A stretch of DNA of 64,000 bases from Crossaster papposus (GCA_037893245.1 JBAIAA010000532.1:310001-374000), one strand, 5' to 3'; positions 40,201 through 44,217 are shown, numbered from the stretch's first letter. Translations and numbers: made by a program. The notes: a model not told the origin generated them from the letters alone.

Positions 40201-43115
40201 GGGGTAATTTTTGAAAATTTATGGCCAAGGAGATTATTTTATAGTTAATAATTTTGACTCCGACCTTTTTATTAAGGTTTTGTGTTCATAGATAATGAAC
40301 AAAAAAACGGAAAAAATTATGCTTTTGCAGTCTGGTTCCTTGACTTTCTTTAAACGAAACATAGCAATTTATAGACATCGGGGAATTACAAGGATAGGAA
40401 ACTAGACACGTTGACTTGCACCCATTCGCGGTTGTGTAACCGTATTGCAAATTAAGTGTGGACGAGCTAAATTGTCGAAATTGTGCACAGTGTTTAAAAA
40501 TAGTTAGAAATTTCCAACGATTGCCAGCCGGCAATCGTTGGAAATTGATACAAAATTTGACTTTTCTTTAAAAACACAGCATATTGGGTGCTGTGATTTT
40601 ACAGGATGTTTGAGACCGTTATTTAAAACAGTAAAGTAAGGTATTTTTGTTATGTTTGTAAATGGTGAATACTACCTTTGTAATTGACAAGCTTGCACAA
40701 GAAAGAGAACATAAATCGTTACCTCTAAAGATTACACCCTAAAAAAACATAAGAAAGAAAATAATTGAAGGCAGATTTATTTGTACATTTTTGATAGACA
40801 ACTTTAGACAAAAGGTAATGCCTGAAACAATTTTTTTTTTTACAAACTTCCGTTTCCAAGGTGCTCCGAAAACTGTTAATTTTATTGAACCAATATTTTA
40901 ATACACAAAATGCACAAATAGAAAATGTCAGTGTTGACAACCGACCGAATTTTACCCTGGTCACTTTTTGGGGCAAACAGCTTTATACTAAAAGTACATT
41001 TTTATAGTAATTGTAATTTTTTATTTGTTTTAAACTAAGTAAAATATCAGTTGTTTCTCATAGAAAGAAATAAACGAAATATATTGTAGCTGTGCTACTT
41101 CAGTTTAGTTAGGTAATTTTTATAATAAACCGAACATAATAAATAATCATCCCAAACTTTGATGTTTTATTTGTTTAAAGGTAGTATACACCATTGGTAA
41201 TTGCTTGAACTATATATCATGGATGGGTAGATTTGGGGGGGGGGGTTGTAATTCATAGTAAATATCGTTTAACTGACTTTTCTGAAGTTTTACAATCATG
41301 GATGCCGAGAAAAGCACGAAAATCAGCGTTTGTTTTCAACCGGGGTCAAGCAGTTATTCTTATGTTATCTTTGTTTTTTCGCCGGCGATCGCTAATTTTT
41401 CTTTATAAAATTATATCTTTTAAAATAATTACAGGATATCTAGCGCAATCATTTTGTTGAATGCCTATAATCATTACTTACTTTAAATTGAGTAAGATAT
41501 TTCTTAATAATTCGGTAGTAAATATTTTTGATATCTGCAAATGGTGTATCCTCCCTTTAATTCAGTTTTCTGTTCTGCGTGTACATGTATATGTTTCCAA
41601 TCAGCTTGTAATGTTCTGTGTTGTGATTTACAACATCATTGCATTTGTCGGGTTGGTTTTTTTCTTCTTCTGAAATGGACTGAATCCGGCCGGCCGAGGG
41701 GTGGTAATCTATACCAGAGATTACTCCACTAGTGATCATTGCAATATTTCGTGTTCACTGGTGTCACAATCGTCAACCATCAAAGGGCAGCTGGCTGGGC
41801 CTGCCTTCCCTAATAAAATAAAAAACCACTAGTCACATGCCGTGCCAGAGTTCCGGTTGTGTTGTGGAGAAGGAAAAAAATTAATAACATGCGAACCACA
41901 GCGTACACAAGAGGACAGATGTAGGCCCTCCTAGTATTTTATAAACAAAGTTTATTCACTATATAGGTAATATTTGCTGGAGATCATTTGAAACTGATAT
42001 AAATGTCTTGTAAATGATGTTTAAAAAAAGAGGCGTATCATGCGCTATTGGATGTAAGAGGATACTTAGTACTATTATTATTTACTTTCAACCAAGTTAG
42101 TTGAAACTTTATTGCGATTTGACTTCTTTTTTCCCTACAGTTTACACTAAACTTTTTTTTTTTTTTTTTTTTTTTTTTAAGGATAGGAAGACTTTCTGGA
42201 AAAAAAAAATACCAAAATAGGGTATGGAGCTAAAACTAGTACTTACTATACTGGACCCAATCTGGATTTGGTTTTCTAGCATTTTTCTTCTAGAAGGATT
42301 CTCCATCCATTGGTATAGGTAGTTTTGGCTTTGGGTGGTGAAGGGGTGCTTGTCCGTTTTTTGTTATGGGCCACAGGTGTATTGGTCAATATTTTAACCA
42401 AAATATTGGTTATTTTGACCAATAATTTAGCTCTTTTGTGGTTAAAATGATCAATATCATTGGTTATTTTGATCAATATTTTTATTAAAATTGACTAATG
42501 CCATTGGTCGGACGCATAATCTACCAATGAATTGGTTATTTTCAAGCAATCGGTTTGATTATAGAGTACACCTTTGAGCAAAGACTAACACCTTTAAGCA
42601 AAAACTACACAACTGCGCCGCAAAAACTGCACATAAAACAGGTTCATTTCAGTTTAAAAAAATGTTGAACTTGTACAGTACAGGCCGGGTTTTGGCCGGG
42701 TTTTGGTTTTTTGGGGGTCTGTTGTTTTCAAAGTTCAAACTAGACTCACCTGTGAATTCAGAAATCGTAATCTTGACCTTGAACGCGACCTGTCTCGGTT
42801 TCCTTCAAGTGTTTGCCCCAAGTCGAATTCTCCCATGCCATCCGCGGCCATGGCTGCGTCTTGTCCTCCTACAACATCATGTAGATCTTCCCGCTTCGCC
42901 AACTCTTCCATCTCCTCCTTGTATTGCAGCTGCTTTTGCTCCTTGGAAATATCTCCATCGAGACCTGCGTCTTCTTCTTTCAACTTGTCGTTTTTCTTCT
43001 CAATCTTCGTAAAATGGGCTTCAAATTCGTCGGCACTCAGCACCGATGCCAAAAGACAATTTGCAATAACTCCAACAAAAAAGACCAGCCGGCCTGACAT
43101 TGACAACAATGCCAT
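1073..43115 (-). CDS. CAP-domain secreted protein with alternating EGF-like and ShKT modules (14 exons)
   Basis: I assembled 14 exons on the minus strand by splice signals, phase and domain content: 43115-42750, 33011-32868, 27977-27738, 24109-23985, 22044-21953, 21548-21519, 20075-19983, 11255-11139, 8972-8877, 6397-6308, 3488-3375, 2524-2495, 2150-2058 and 1206-1073. They total 1764 nt, a multiple of three, giving 587 codons and a TGA stop. The predicted product is a secreted protein: signal peptide, charged helical N-region, one CAP (SCP/TAPS) domain, then EGF, ShKT, EGF, EGF, ShKT, EGF, ShKT. CAP proteins are extracellular and bind lipids, ions or protein partners; EGF and ShKT are disulfide-rich binding modules found in matrix and venom-like proteins. 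The exact function is unknown. Further exons in the 9.7-kb intron 1 cannot be excluded. No ortholog name is assigned. Confidence 0.85.
1250..1472 (+). repeat. Truncated TATGTGACC-end MITE
   Basis: Begins TATGTGACCTGTCACCAC and aligns by eye with the left half of the complete element at 60085-60695 as far as the AAACAGGACAAGTA stretch. The right inverted terminus is missing. It sits in intron 13, just upstream of the last exon. Confidence 0.7.
1575..1960 (+). repeat. TTAA-family MITE fragment (family C), interrupted
   Basis: Matches the right part of the element at 56289-56811, including the block around ATTTTACAGGATGCTTTAGA. It is split by a second element at 1667-1850, so this copy is older than the inserted one. 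Confidence 0.6.
1667..1850 (+). repeat. GGGCCAATTTCAT-end MITE nested in another element
   Basis: Left end GGGCCAATTTCATAGAGCTG is the inverted repeat of the right end CAGCTCTATGAAATTGGCCC. Relatives lie at 25389-25632, 32541-32787 and 52066-52250. Internal GCTTAGCA motifs are shared. It is inserted into the family C fragment. Confidence 0.75.
2058..2150 (-). CDS. CAP gene exon 13: EGF-like module 4
   Basis: 93-nt phase 1-1 exon with acceptor ...TTTTCTAG and donor GTTAGT. It encodes one EGF-like module with pattern C-x3-C-x10-C-x-C-x-C-x8-C and the typical CPDGWHG turn before the last cysteine. It joins exon 12 and exon 14 in frame. Confidence 0.85.
2495..2524 (-). CDS. CAP gene exon 12: 30-nt linker microexon
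   Basis: Exactly 30 nt between a TTTTTTATCGCAG acceptor and a GTAAGT donor, phase 1-1, with ten codons and no cysteine. It has the same length and phase as the microexon before EGF module 1 (21519-21548). Skipping it would keep the frame, so it may be alternatively spliced. Confidence 0.65.
2525..3374 (-). other. Intron 11 of the CAP gene
   Basis: AT-rich intron with a poly-C tract at about 3042-3062 and the small TTAA element at 3127-3201. No other coding sequence seen. Confidence 0.6.
3127..3201. repeat. 75-bp palindromic TTAA element (piggyBac-like MITE)
   Basis: Ends are CCCTTCCGCACAGTGGGGC and the inverted GCCCCACTGTGCGAATGGG, flanked by TTAA at 3123-3126 and 3202-3205. TTAA followed by CCC is the classic piggyBac-type junction. 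Too small to encode anything. Confidence 0.65.
3375..3488 (-). CDS. CAP gene exon 11: ShKT module 2
   Basis: 114-nt phase 1-1 exon with acceptor ...TTTGACAG and donor GTGAGT. ShKT spacing is C-x6-C-x8-C-x10-C-x3-C-x2-C, ending CGLC. It also has a GW motif after the second cysteine, as in module 1. Confidence 0.85.
3949..5771. mobile_element. Non-autonomous 1.8-kb TIR element with exact 9-bp target duplication
   Basis: The 56-bp terminal inverted repeats at 3949-4004 and 5716-5771 are identical by eye and begin GGGTTGTTCTAAAACCCCCT. AGATGAATG is directly repeated at 3940-3948 and 5772-5780. A TIR contains three tandem CGACCCCCT-type units. A 9-bp duplication is typical of Mutator-like elements. 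The interior has no transposase-like ORF. It contains a GGAGTTCGAATACGGCC-like triplet repeat near 4020-4075, a 28-bp tandem duplication (5313-5368) and a short palindrome around 5252-5285. Confidence 0.85.
5977..6215 (+). repeat. Dispersed repeat with GGATGACGGAT core, copy 1
   Basis: Shares order and wording with 10603-10830: GGATGACGGAT, AACACGTC, GAGCAAGGC, AAATATCTGTCAGC, a GTGTGCT..CCCAC block, then CCCG-GCCTGGG and CTGGTTAA. Same strand in both copies. No inverted ends or coding capacity identified. Confidence 0.6.
6308..6397 (-). CDS. CAP gene exon 10: EGF-like module 3
   Basis: 90-nt phase 1-1 exon with acceptor ...TATAG and donor GTAAGA. EGF-like pattern C-x3-C-x9-C-x-C-x-C-x8-C with a DDGWMGQSC end. 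It directly follows EGF module 2 in the message, the only place where two EGF modules are adjacent. Confidence 0.85.
6514..6790. repeat. TATGTGACC-end MITE
   Basis: Left end TATGTGACCATCCACGAC followed by AAAGTCGC; the right end is the inverted form, ending GGACAGTCATA. AT-rich, non-coding interior. Confidence 0.65.
6792..7579. repeat. TATGGTTTGAA-end inverted-repeat element carrying a nested repeat
   Basis: The left arm starts TATGGTTTGAAAC and the right arm ends AAACCATAT. The arms match for roughly 100 bp, including GACATCAAATGTCCA and the TTTCCCAAGAG block. Related partial copies lie near 24226-24500 and 44218-44935. The middle is occupied by the telomere-like repeat at 7180-7391. Confidence 0.65.
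7180..7391 (+). repeat. Repeat containing degenerate CCCTAA telomere-like block
   Basis: Contains several CCCTAACCC-type units (about 7258-7303) and ends GAAATTACCCTGTGG. An inverted relative lies at 33172-33416. The repeats are degenerate and embedded in a dispersed element, so this is not a telomere. Confidence 0.6.
8045..8150 (+). repeat. TTAA-family MITE (family A), 5' fragment
   Basis: Starts TTAAAGGTAGGATACAC and follows family A through AAGTAAATAATGATTCTAGG, then stops. Right end absent. Lies in intron 9. Confidence 0.7.
8877..8972 (-). CDS. CAP gene exon 9: EGF-like module 2
   Basis: 96-nt phase 1-1 exon with acceptor ...CATTACAG and donor GTAAGT. EGF-like pattern C-x4-C-x10-C-x-C-x-C-x8-C. 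The residue before the last cysteines is PWSG rather than the usual GW.G, a small departure from the other modules. Confidence 0.85.
9016..9457. repeat. TTGTGACTGGCTC-end MITE
   Basis: Left end TTGTGACTGGCTCTACAAAA and its inverted match near 9440-9457, each with an adjacent AAGTCGC or ACTTAAT step. A diverged relative with the shared CTCAACGTTGAGAGGG block is at 24964-25372. Confidence 0.65.
10080..10420. repeat. Diverged repeats of an ACCCAACGTTGG-type motif
   Basis: At least six forward and reverse variants of TTACCCAACGTTGG or TTGGTTAA occur in about 340 bp, including a CACCTGGTAAC / GTTACCAGGTG inverted pair. Low complexity, non-coding. Confidence 0.5.
10424..10586. repeat. Near-perfect 163-bp foldback with TATGTGACC ends
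   Basis: The arms of about 73 bp are identical by eye in inverted orientation, starting ATATGTGACCCAGCACGAG and ending with its complement. The loop is short and centred on an AAGCTTG / TAGCTT step. The ends tie it to the TATGTGACC MITEs, but this copy is almost all stem. Confidence 0.8.
10603..10830 (+). repeat. Dispersed repeat with GGATGACGGAT core, copy 2
   Basis: Same ordered blocks as 5977-6215. This copy carries an internal duplication of a unit around GAAATATCTGTCAGCAGCGA (about 10650-10710). Confidence 0.6.
11139..11255 (-). CDS. CAP gene exon 8: ShKT module 1
   Basis: 117-nt phase 1-1 exon with acceptor ...CTTTAG and donor GTAAGC. ShKT spacing C-x6-C-x8-C-x12-C-x3-C-x2-C, ending CGVC. 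An N-glycosylation sequon (NNT) follows the first cysteine. The exon lies on the 3' side of the retrotransposon insertion in the message. Confidence 0.85.
11655..12026 (+). repeat. TTAA-family MITE (family A), near full length
   Basis: Left TTAA at 11651-11654 then AGGTAGTATACACCATTTGC. The right end is the inverted AATGGTGTATCCTACCC, followed by TTGA instead of TTAA. The interior has the family's GCGATCGC palindrome. It lies only about 110 bp from the LTR element. Confidence 0.8.
12138..12141. other. Target site duplication, left copy (CTGT)
   Basis: CTGT immediately before the left LTR, repeated at 19919-19922 after the right LTR. Four bases is shorter than the 5 bp common in Ty3/gypsy but fits the CsRn1 clade. 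Confidence 0.75.
12142..13518 (-). repeat. 3' LTR of the retrotransposon
   Basis: 1377 bp, with inverted ends TGTAG...CTACA. Identical by eye to 18542-19918 (constant offset of 6400). Short ORFs inside both LTR copies are the same sequence and are not taken as genes. Confidence 0.92.
13519..13531 (-). other. Polypurine tract
   Basis: On the minus strand AACGGGGGGTTGA abuts the 3' LTR, the expected place for plus-strand DNA priming. It is short and has two T residues near the LTR edge, so it is a weak match to a classic tract. Confidence 0.5.
13532..14309 (-). other. Retrotransposon 3' untranslated region
   Basis: About 780 bp between the pol stop and the purine tract. AT-rich, with no conserved domain. 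The longest ORF (13913-13587) shows no envelope signature, signal peptide or zinc motif, so I do not call a third gene. Confidence 0.6.
14310..17462 (-). CDS. pol: Retrotransposon Pol: protease, reverse transcriptase, RNase H, integrase
   Basis: 1050 codons from the first ATG; the true frame is open upstream to about 17543 and is probably entered by frameshift. Domains by residue: aspartic protease VDTGA (D12) with an ILGADFL flap partner near 74; RT about 160-440 with YIDD at 310-313; RNase H with TDAS (D464) and TDHKP near 529; integrase HHCC finger (H657, H661, C691, C694) and catalytic D723, D782, E818 with the D-35-E spacing. A GPF module lies near 942. The tail is proline/serine-rich. 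No stops or frameshifts seen and all catalytic residues are present. It copies element RNA to DNA and inserts it into the genome. Confidence 0.95.
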   Translation of the reverse strand: MDKFSNHKFLVDTGAAVSVFPPNSTERRNSSSLALQAANGTPIPTYGQRSLALDFGLRRTCRWVFILADTPTPILGADFLRHFALLVDVAKQQLIDPTTHLVVKGVNSLEMPVSPVFSTPFPSPYDIVLQDFPEITQPLCKETPLKHDVTHHILTKGPPAKARPRRLAPDRLKIAKQEFDHMLELGIVRASDSTWSSPLHLVPKKSPGDWRPCGDYRSLNRVTLPDRYPIAHLQDFAANLKGKTIFSKVDLIRAYHQIPVEPEDVCKTAIITPFGLFEFVKMPFGLRNAAQTFQRFIDQVVRGLPFVYTYIDDILVASETPAQHEEHLRLLFTRLHQYGVVINPSKCMFGVSELSFLGHHVDAQGIRPLPATVEAIRNFPQPTSYKRLRSFLGLVNFYRRFVPNCADILAPLTNLLGKQQKGSRKPLVWTTESSTAFTDVKDALSNATMLAHPSIDAPISLMTDASDVAVGGVLQQLTDNYWQPIAFYSHKLLSAETKYSAFGRELLAVYLTIKHFRHMLEGRQFCVFTDHKPLIHAFHAKPDRHNPREIRHLDLISQYTTDLRHVKGKDNVVADTLSRPEVDALYTDTVVDFERLSADQKDDTELQTELQNPTTSLVLQTLPLITTGGSIICDTSTDTPRPFVPKRHRRAVFNALHGLSHPGIRATQLTVTSRFVWPGVKKDIRKWAQSCVQCQKSKVHRHIKAPLGTFSSPDARFEHVHIDLVGPLPTSNGYTYLFTCVDRFTRWPDAIPISDITAETVAKAFVERWISVFGTPATITTDRGGQFESHLFAELTKLLGTSRLRTTSYHPASNGLVERFHRTLKAALKAHEDPQRWTEFLPLTLLGIRSTVKSDLNCSPAELVFGTTLRLPGQFVTPDQSSTTLDPGRYVDRLRQHMRNISPSRTRAQLVKVQMPTGLTQAAFVFVRVDSVRKPLQQPYTGPFRVLKKTDKFFTLSIKGRKENISVDRLKVAYVEPPSSPSSGPVADVNLAPPASIPSATPAAAPVPPSATSTLPADSPSASSPPEQPRVTRSGRHVHWPKRYVQVMQI
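17510..18379 (-). CDS. gag: Retrotransposon Gag with CHCC zinc-finger-like motif
   Basis: 289 codons from the ATG at 18379; an upstream TTG at 18409 extends the frame but is not a likely start. The acidic, proline-rich N terminus is followed by a capsid-like helical region, then an SR-rich basic stretch. Near the C terminus is C-x2-H-x9-C-x3-C (CWYH...KC...PC), not the usual CCHC knuckle. Gag packages the element RNA into particles. The stop is TAG at 17512-17510, and the frame overlaps pol in the -1 register. The primer site lies 141 nt upstream. Confidence 0.88.
   Translation of the reverse strand: MSASDDESNPDVPAPPEPPPPLHVVSLKIPPFWASDPHIWFAQVEAQFLTRGIVLESTKYAHVISSLQPEVAQEVRDLLISPPKDKPYTTLKETLIKRTSASEQRRVQLLLNEEVLGDRKPSQLLRRMQQLLGGCQIEAGILRQLFLQRLPPNIRLILTSVSDSTTVDDLAILADRLVETHVPAISQVLSRSETHDIKEQLAQLTQQVSSLQVQLERQRSHSNSRSRSRGPPRNRGRAATPNAVGGQNGSTTSSSTHCWYHARFQDKAHKCVPPCSYGDDHQGNAPPRG
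17528..17534 (-). promoter_or_regulatory. Candidate -1 ribosomal frameshift heptamer GGGAAAT
   Basis: Read in the gag frame as G GGA AAT, this fits the X XXY YYZ slippery pattern. It is about 18 nt before the gag stop, inside the short window (17543-17510) where the -1 pol frame is also open. Just downstream, GCACCT and AGGTGC can pair around a C/G-rich loop, and a GCGGC/GCCGC pair follows. The first stem starts with almost no spacer, which is unusual, so the stimulator structure is uncertain. Confidence 0.65.
18521..18538 (-). other. Primer binding site, tRNA-Trp type
   Basis: Three bases inside the 5' LTR the minus strand reads TGGTGACCCTGACGTGAT. It matches the complement of the 3' end of animal tRNA-Trp at 17 of 18 positions; the single difference (C to T) would still allow a G-U pair. 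Confidence 0.8.
18542..19918 (-). repeat. 5' LTR of the retrotransposon
   Basis: 1377 bp, identical by eye to 12142-13518. It holds the element promoter by position, but I could not assign a convincing TATA box. Confidence 0.92.
19919..19922. other. Target site duplication, right copy (CTGT)
   Basis: Direct repeat of 12138-12141 immediately after the right LTR. Confidence 0.75.
19983..20075 (-). CDS. CAP gene exon 7: EGF-like module 1
   Basis: 93-nt phase 1-1 exon with acceptor ...TGGCTAG and donor GTAAGT. EGF-like pattern C-x3-C-x10-C-x-C-x-C-x8-C with the CPAGWTG turn. The retrotransposon lies 64 bp into the intron that follows this exon in the message. Confidence 0.88.
20117..20537. repeat. 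ATTGTGACCCGC-end MITE
   Basis: Left end ATTGTGACCCGCTACTAC with AAGTCGC nearby; inverted right end GAGCAGGTCACAAT. A member of the TGTGACC group. Intron 6. Confidence 0.7.
20537..20696. repeat. Foldback element
   Basis: Inverted arms around ACAATTGTTGACTGCTGTGA and GATGTGGGATATGACG, separated by about 70 bp containing CACCC..AAGG repeats. The right arm edge overlaps the next inverted pair. Confidence 0.65.
20694..21025. repeat. Inverted-repeat element, TTATACCTCTGTCTTG ends
   Basis: Left TTATACCTCTGTCTTG and right CAAGACAGAGGTACATGTATAA are inverted copies. The interior has AACACGTGATC and other palindromic steps. Non-coding. Confidence 0.5.
21063..21320 (+). repeat. TTAA-family MITE (family C), 5' part
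   Basis: Shares with 56289-56811 the blocks AAATTGATGGATTT-like, GGGTTCGTA, AAAACCAATCATGTT, GTAGTCTGGTT and GTCAGAGAATCAGTCTAGC. The right half is missing. Confidence 0.65.
21519..21548 (-). CDS. CAP gene exon 6: 30-nt microexon between CAP and EGF module 1
   Basis: Exactly 30 nt, phase 1-1, between acceptor ...GATTCAG and donor GTAAGTC. Ten codons including two cysteines, so skipping it would remove a possible disulfide while keeping the frame. It joins exon 5 and exon 7 with correct phase. Confidence 0.75.
21953..22044 (-). CDS. CAP gene exon 5: end of CAP domain
   Basis: 92-nt exon with acceptor ...GATGTAG, entering in phase 2 and leaving in phase 1 with donor GTAAGT. It encodes the G-N region after the CAP2 motif, the YQ-G segment and a CSLC...C..GLC cluster, which resembles the cysteine-rich hinge after CAP domains. 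Confidence 0.88.
22109..22492. repeat. ATGTGACCTGTTCC-end MITE
   Basis: Left ATGTGACCTGTTCCAAC and right GGAGCAGGTCACA inverted ends, with AAGTCAC beside the left terminus. Intron 4. Confidence 0.65.
22545..22700 (+). repeat. ATATACCCAGCA repeat fragment
   Basis: Shares ATATACCCAGCAnGAT, TGTCCCTATAC and GAATTCCTGAGATTCC-type blocks with 45047-45200, 45566-45770 and 62545-62680. Confidence 0.55.
22821..22946. repeat. 126-bp inverted-repeat MITE with CTAAGGCCG ends
   Basis: Left CTAAGGCCGTGTCCGAA pairs with right TTCGGACGCGGCCTTAG. Inner GTCTATTGTC / GACAATAG also pair. Non-coding. Confidence 0.7.
22948..23062. repeat. Tandem TATGTCGTACGTAC array
   Basis: About six diverged units of TATGTCGTACGTACAAC-like sequence, rich in the palindrome GTACGTAC. 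Intron 4. Confidence 0.7.
23102..23190. repeat. Half copy of the GGTCCC/GTAGTGGG foldback
   Basis: GGAGGTAGTCGAGCTGACCTA, then ACCGCGGGACCAGTAATTCC and CCACTACCTCC. Matches the right arm of 62030-62143. Confidence 0.5.
23205..23277. repeat. TATCGGT-rich repeat, left segment
   Basis: Forward and reverse copies of ACATTATCGGT / ACCGATAATGT. Continues on the other side of the hAT element at 23845-23940 with CATTATCGGT repeats. The two segments were one repeat before the insertion. Confidence 0.65.
23278..23844. mobile_element. 567-bp hAT-type MITE with exact 8-bp duplication
   Basis: The ends CAGCGTGGCCACTC and GAGTGGCCACGCTG are perfect inverted repeats. CTATCGGT is repeated exactly at 23270-23277 and 23845-23852. 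An 8-bp duplication with CAG...CTG ends is the hAT signature. The interior has many CTTGGGATT units and three AACCGCAAACAACTT units; no transposase. Confidence 0.88.
23845..23940. repeat. TATCGGT-rich repeat, right segment
   Basis: Continuation of 23205-23277 with five TATCGGT-like units. Interrupted by the hAT-type MITE. Confidence 0.65.
23985..24109 (-). CDS. CAP gene exon 4: CAP domain core, QVVW and NYGPGG motifs
   Basis: 125-nt exon with acceptor ...TCTCACAG in phase 0 and donor GTACGT leaving phase 2. It continues the HYTQ motif of exon 3 into [12 protein letters not shown] and ends with LVCNYGPG, the CAP2 signature. The two flanking cysteines expected in the family are present. Confidence 0.93.
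24226..24500 (+). repeat. TATGGTTTGAA-family element, left part
   Basis: Shares GGTTTGAAC, GAGACATCAAATGTC, CAGAGTTA and GTAATTTCC blocks with 6792-7579. The right end is lost. Confidence 0.55.
24541..24913 (-). repeat. TTAA-family MITE (family A)
   Basis: Inverted relative to 11655-12026. The right end AATGGTGTATCCTACCTTTAA is intact; the left end is clipped before TACACCATTGG. Contains the GCGATCGCCGTC palindrome. Confidence 0.8.
24964..25372. repeat. Diverged relative of the 9016-9457 MITE
   Basis: Shares the GTGTAATGG.CCGCTCAACGTTGAGAGGG stretch and, at the other side, AAATGAAAGCTTAT and ACCATGTATATAACTC. The ends are CCCGCTTTAGGAAAAGG and an imperfect inverted match. Confidence 0.55.
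25389..25632. repeat. GGCCAATTTCAT-end MITE
   Basis: Left GAGGCCAATTTCATATAGCT and right AGCTCTAGGAAATTGGCCCC are inverted; the internal GCTTAGCATGA and GGTTACAGACC match 1667-1850 and 32541-32787. Confidence 0.75.
26175..26378 (+). other. Unassigned plus-strand ORF, possible old coding remnant
   Basis: A 67-codon ORF with protein-like composition (lysine, leucine and aspartate rich, few rare residues), followed by a second gene-like ORF at 26430-26615. I recognise no domain. It lies in intron 3 of the CAP gene on the opposite strand. It could be a retrocopy fragment or chance. Confidence 0.2.
27738..27977 (-). CDS. CAP gene exon 3: CAP domain core
   Basis: 240-nt phase 0 exon with acceptor ...TTTTCAG and donor GTAGGT. 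It holds W-DDDLA, a [28 protein letters not shown] and CGHYTQ, the main CAP landmarks. Family members usually have GENLA; here the acidic residue is Q (GQNLA), as in insect antigen-5-like proteins, so the full acidic metal tetrad is not present. The glutamate of WFNE and the histidine of HYTQ are kept. Confidence 0.95.
28093..28513. repeat. TATGTGACC-end MITE, complete
   Basis: Left ATATGTGACCTGTCATCACA with AAAATGAGCGTAAAGTCGC; right is the inverted form ending GGTCACATAT. Both ends intact. Same family as 60085-60695. Confidence 0.8.
28930..29560 (+). repeat. Two tandem-related dispersed repeat units (GGGTTAGGGTATAAA type)
   Basis: Units near 28930-29230 and 29395-29560 share GGGACAATTGGG, GGTTAGGG.ATAAA.AAACGGTC and GGCCAACTGTC. 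An inverted relative is at 57730-58050. Non-coding. Confidence 0.5.
29605..29800 (+). repeat. SINE-related fragment
   Basis: Shares the ATTGCCTCTCCCCA..ATAAATGGGTACCTG block and the AGTGCTTTGA motif with the SINE at 30986-31284. The tRNA-like head is absent. Confidence 0.5.
30986..31284 (+). mobile_element. tRNA-headed SINE
   Basis: The head contains an A-box-like TGGCCCAGTGGTT (30988-31000) and a perfect B-box GGGTTCGAACCC (31038-31049), as in RNA polymerase III promoters. The body includes GCAAGACACTTAAC and AAATGGGTACC, and the 3' part ends AAGCGCTATATAAGC followed by an ATT-repeat tail. It is not a functional tRNA: the cloverleaf is degenerate. Intron 2 of the CAP gene. Confidence 0.8.
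31479..31502. repeat. Poly-C tract
   Basis: A run of more than 20 C after GGGAGAAC. Simple repeat. Confidence 0.9.
32069..32423 (-). repeat. TTAA-family MITE (family A), diverged
   Basis: GGTAGGATACACCTGGTAATTG to GTGTACCCACCTTTAA. Several internal gaps compared with other copies. Confidence 0.7.
32541..32787. repeat. GGGGCCAATTTCAT-end MITE
   Basis: Left GGGGCCAATTTCATAAAATA and right TTATGAAATTGGCCCC are inverted. Internal GCTTAGCATG pairs match other copies. Confidence 0.75.
32868..33011 (-). CDS. CAP gene exon 2: start of CAP domain
   Basis: 144-nt phase 0 exon with acceptor ...TCTTTAG and donor GTCAGT. It carries LHNSYRR followed by [10 protein letters not shown], the first helix of the CAP fold, preceded by an alanine/glutamine-rich linker. 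Junctions on both sides keep frame. Confidence 0.9.
33172..33416 (-). repeat. Telomere-like block repeat, inverted copy
   Basis: Begins GGTCTCCACAGGGTAATTTC and contains five TTAGGG-like units (33265-33318). Inverted relative to 7180-7391. Confidence 0.6.
33514..33586. repeat. G-run region (potential G-quadruplex)
   Basis: Almost unbroken G over about 70 nt, with a few A and T interruptions. Intron 1. Confidence 0.9.
34095..34314 (-). repeat. TTAA-family MITE (family A), 3' part
   Basis: From GAGCAGTTATTCTTATG to AATGGTGTATCCTACCTTAA. Only one terminal repeat present. Confidence 0.75.
34665..34740 (+). repeat. CAGGCCCGTACGCA fragment
   Basis: AACAGGCCCGTACGCAGGATT then a GGTGCGAATTTGTACTGATGGG block, matching the left side of 44333-44692. 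Confidence 0.5.
34741..36378. other. Intron 1 segment with old repeat remnants
   Basis: AT-rich. 35880-36040 resembles one arm of the inverted element at 38110-38490 (GAACATCG, CTCAATTCTCAATT, TTTAGGTGCA). Nothing coding recognised. Confidence 0.4.
36384..36720 (+). repeat. TTAA-family MITE (family A), right end truncated
   Basis: TTAA at 36380-36383 then AGGTAGGATACACCATTTGC. The right terminus is cut where the family D element begins. Confidence 0.75.
36728..37440. mobile_element. TTAA-flanked 713-bp element (family D) with CRE-like palindromes
   Basis: Inverted ends AGATGGACTACAACG and CGTTGTAGTCCATCT, flanked by TTAA (36724-36727, 37441-37444). The outer portions match 55324-55923. The centre here differs: three tandem copies of a GACGTCAAATTTGACGTC palindrome inside a larger palindrome that also includes GGTGGCCCT / AGGGCCACC. 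Confidence 0.8.
37491..37794 (+). repeat. TTAA-family MITE (family A)
   Basis: TTAA at 37487-37490 and 37795-37798. Left end AGGTAGGATACAGTTTGC is slightly deleted. The interior lacks the GCGATCGC block. Confidence 0.8.
38110..38490. repeat. Inverted-repeat element with AATTTCGTCC arms
   Basis: The left arm (TTTCGTCCCACGAACATCGC, CATTTAAGGTGCA) and right arm (TGCACCTAAAATGAAATCC, GGACGAAATGAAAGTG) are inverted. Spacer about 170 bp. Confidence 0.55.
38978..39229. repeat. 21-bp minisatellite, 12 units
   Basis: Twelve exact-length 21-bp units of the form GCCCGGGCGGATTACTATTTC, total 252 bp. The variable bases sit mainly in the GGGCGGA part; TTACTATTTC is nearly invariant. Two related units lie inverted at about 39303-39345. 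Open reading frames across it are repeats only. Confidence 0.95.
40177..40676 (+). repeat. TTAA-type element related to families A and C
   Basis: Starts TTAAAAGTAGTATACACCATTTG and ends AATGGTGAATACTACCTTTG. The interior shares the GTCTGGTTCCTTGAC..AACATAGCAATTTATAGAC block with family C. Confidence 0.55.
41179..41556 (-). repeat. TTAA-family MITE (family A), full length
   Basis: TTAA at 41175-41178 and 41557-41560. Ends AGGTAGTATACACCATTGG and AAATGGTGTATCCTCCCT. Contains a G-run near 41237. Confidence 0.85.
41561..42749. other. Intron 1, proximal part
   Basis: Poly-T of about 30 at 42149-42178. Around 42375-42540 there are repeated ATTGGTTATTTTGACCAAT-like inverted units. No coding sequence seen before exon 1. 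Confidence 0.5.
42750..43115 (-). CDS. CAP gene exon 1: signal peptide and charged helical region
   Basis: 122 codons from an ATG at 43115, ending at donor GTGAGT in phase 0. Residues 1-28 form a signal peptide (hydrophobic [14 protein letters not shown], likely cleavage after VLSA). Then comes a lysine/glutamate-rich stretch with coiled-coil character (about 35-75), and a short arginine/serine repeat near residues 107-117. A second in-frame ATG at codon 6 is an alternative start. An ATAAAAAG box at about 43147-43154 is close upstream, but too close to be a confident TATA box. Confidence 0.82.
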
Positions 43116-43957
43116 GATGGTCGAGTCGAGTACAACTAGCTTGGTCTTTTTATCTGCAAGGTTATTCTATGCGACGAGTTTAAGAGACCACAGCGGGTGT
43201 CTGGCCGTCTTATCCGGCAGGGTGCTGTGCTTTGCGGGTTGTTTTTCTATCCACTCCCCGTGAAATCGTGCAGAAAAGTCGTGATGTGAGAGGCCAAGGA
43301 ACTACCAATGACTTAACCCTACGACGGGCTCACTTGTCTGCCGCGACTAGTCTTGCAATTGACGTCTCTTAACTAACTTCCCCCTGGCCCTTCATGACAG
43401 CTAGTTTAATGGGGTTTGTGGAGTGTTCCATTTACAAATGGGTAATACTAGTCCTAACTTTCAAGATATATGGCATGGGAGGATAGGGATGCTTGAATAT
43501 TATTAACCCTTAATAGATTCGACGTGTTTTTACAGTGTGTATTCAGCTGCAGTATTTTGCAAAGGCCGGCCATCCTCTTTTAAAATAAATCTCCAACTGC
43601 AATATTTTATTTAAATACAAAACACATGGCGAGATTTGACCCTCGTATTTTGATTCATCACGTTTATCTATAGGTACCAGTGACATCTTTATTAACTGTC
43701 ATTGATTGCTCTCAATAATATTAAAAGAATTCTTAGGTTTTTTGTTATATTTCTTTACCTACTCAGGGTGTGCCCAAACTGATTACCATTGGGGGCCCTG
43801 TGTGTATTCTTAATTAAAGTTAGACCGAGCAGAGTTTAAGTCGAAGCAATTACCCGCCCATCTCAGTGAAACGGCTTTTAGCCAGAGAGGCTTGATACAA
43901 AACGTATAGCGTTGCGAGATCATGCAGTCCGCGTCGTTTGAATGCATACACACTTAA
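43116..43957. other. 5' flank of the CAP gene
   Basis: Unique-looking, less AT-rich than the surroundings near 43120-43400. It should contain the promoter. No firm core promoter element identified. Confidence 0.4.
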
Positions 43958-44125
43958 AGGTAGGATACACCATTTGCGAAAAGAAAAAAACAACGAACGC
44001 CGTTTTTCTTGCTTTCCTCGGCATCCACGATTGTAAAACTTCCAACAGGTCAGTTAGGCGATATTTACTTTAAAATACAACCCCCCAAATCCACCCATTC
44101 ATGATAATTCAAACAATTACCAACC
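43958..44125 (+). repeat. TTAA-family MITE (family A), internally deleted
   Basis: TTAA at 43954-43957, AGGTAGGATACACCATTTGC, then a jump to the GAACGCCGTTTTTCTTGC half, ending ATTACCAACC before TTAA at 44126-44129. Confidence 0.75.
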
Positions 44126-44217
44126 TTAAAAAATTGGGCTTTTGTGGTTTAAATTCTGTCATGGCGGGAAGTATAGTCTTCAGTGTGTCTAAAAAAAAAA
44201 CATGCAAACAAAATATA

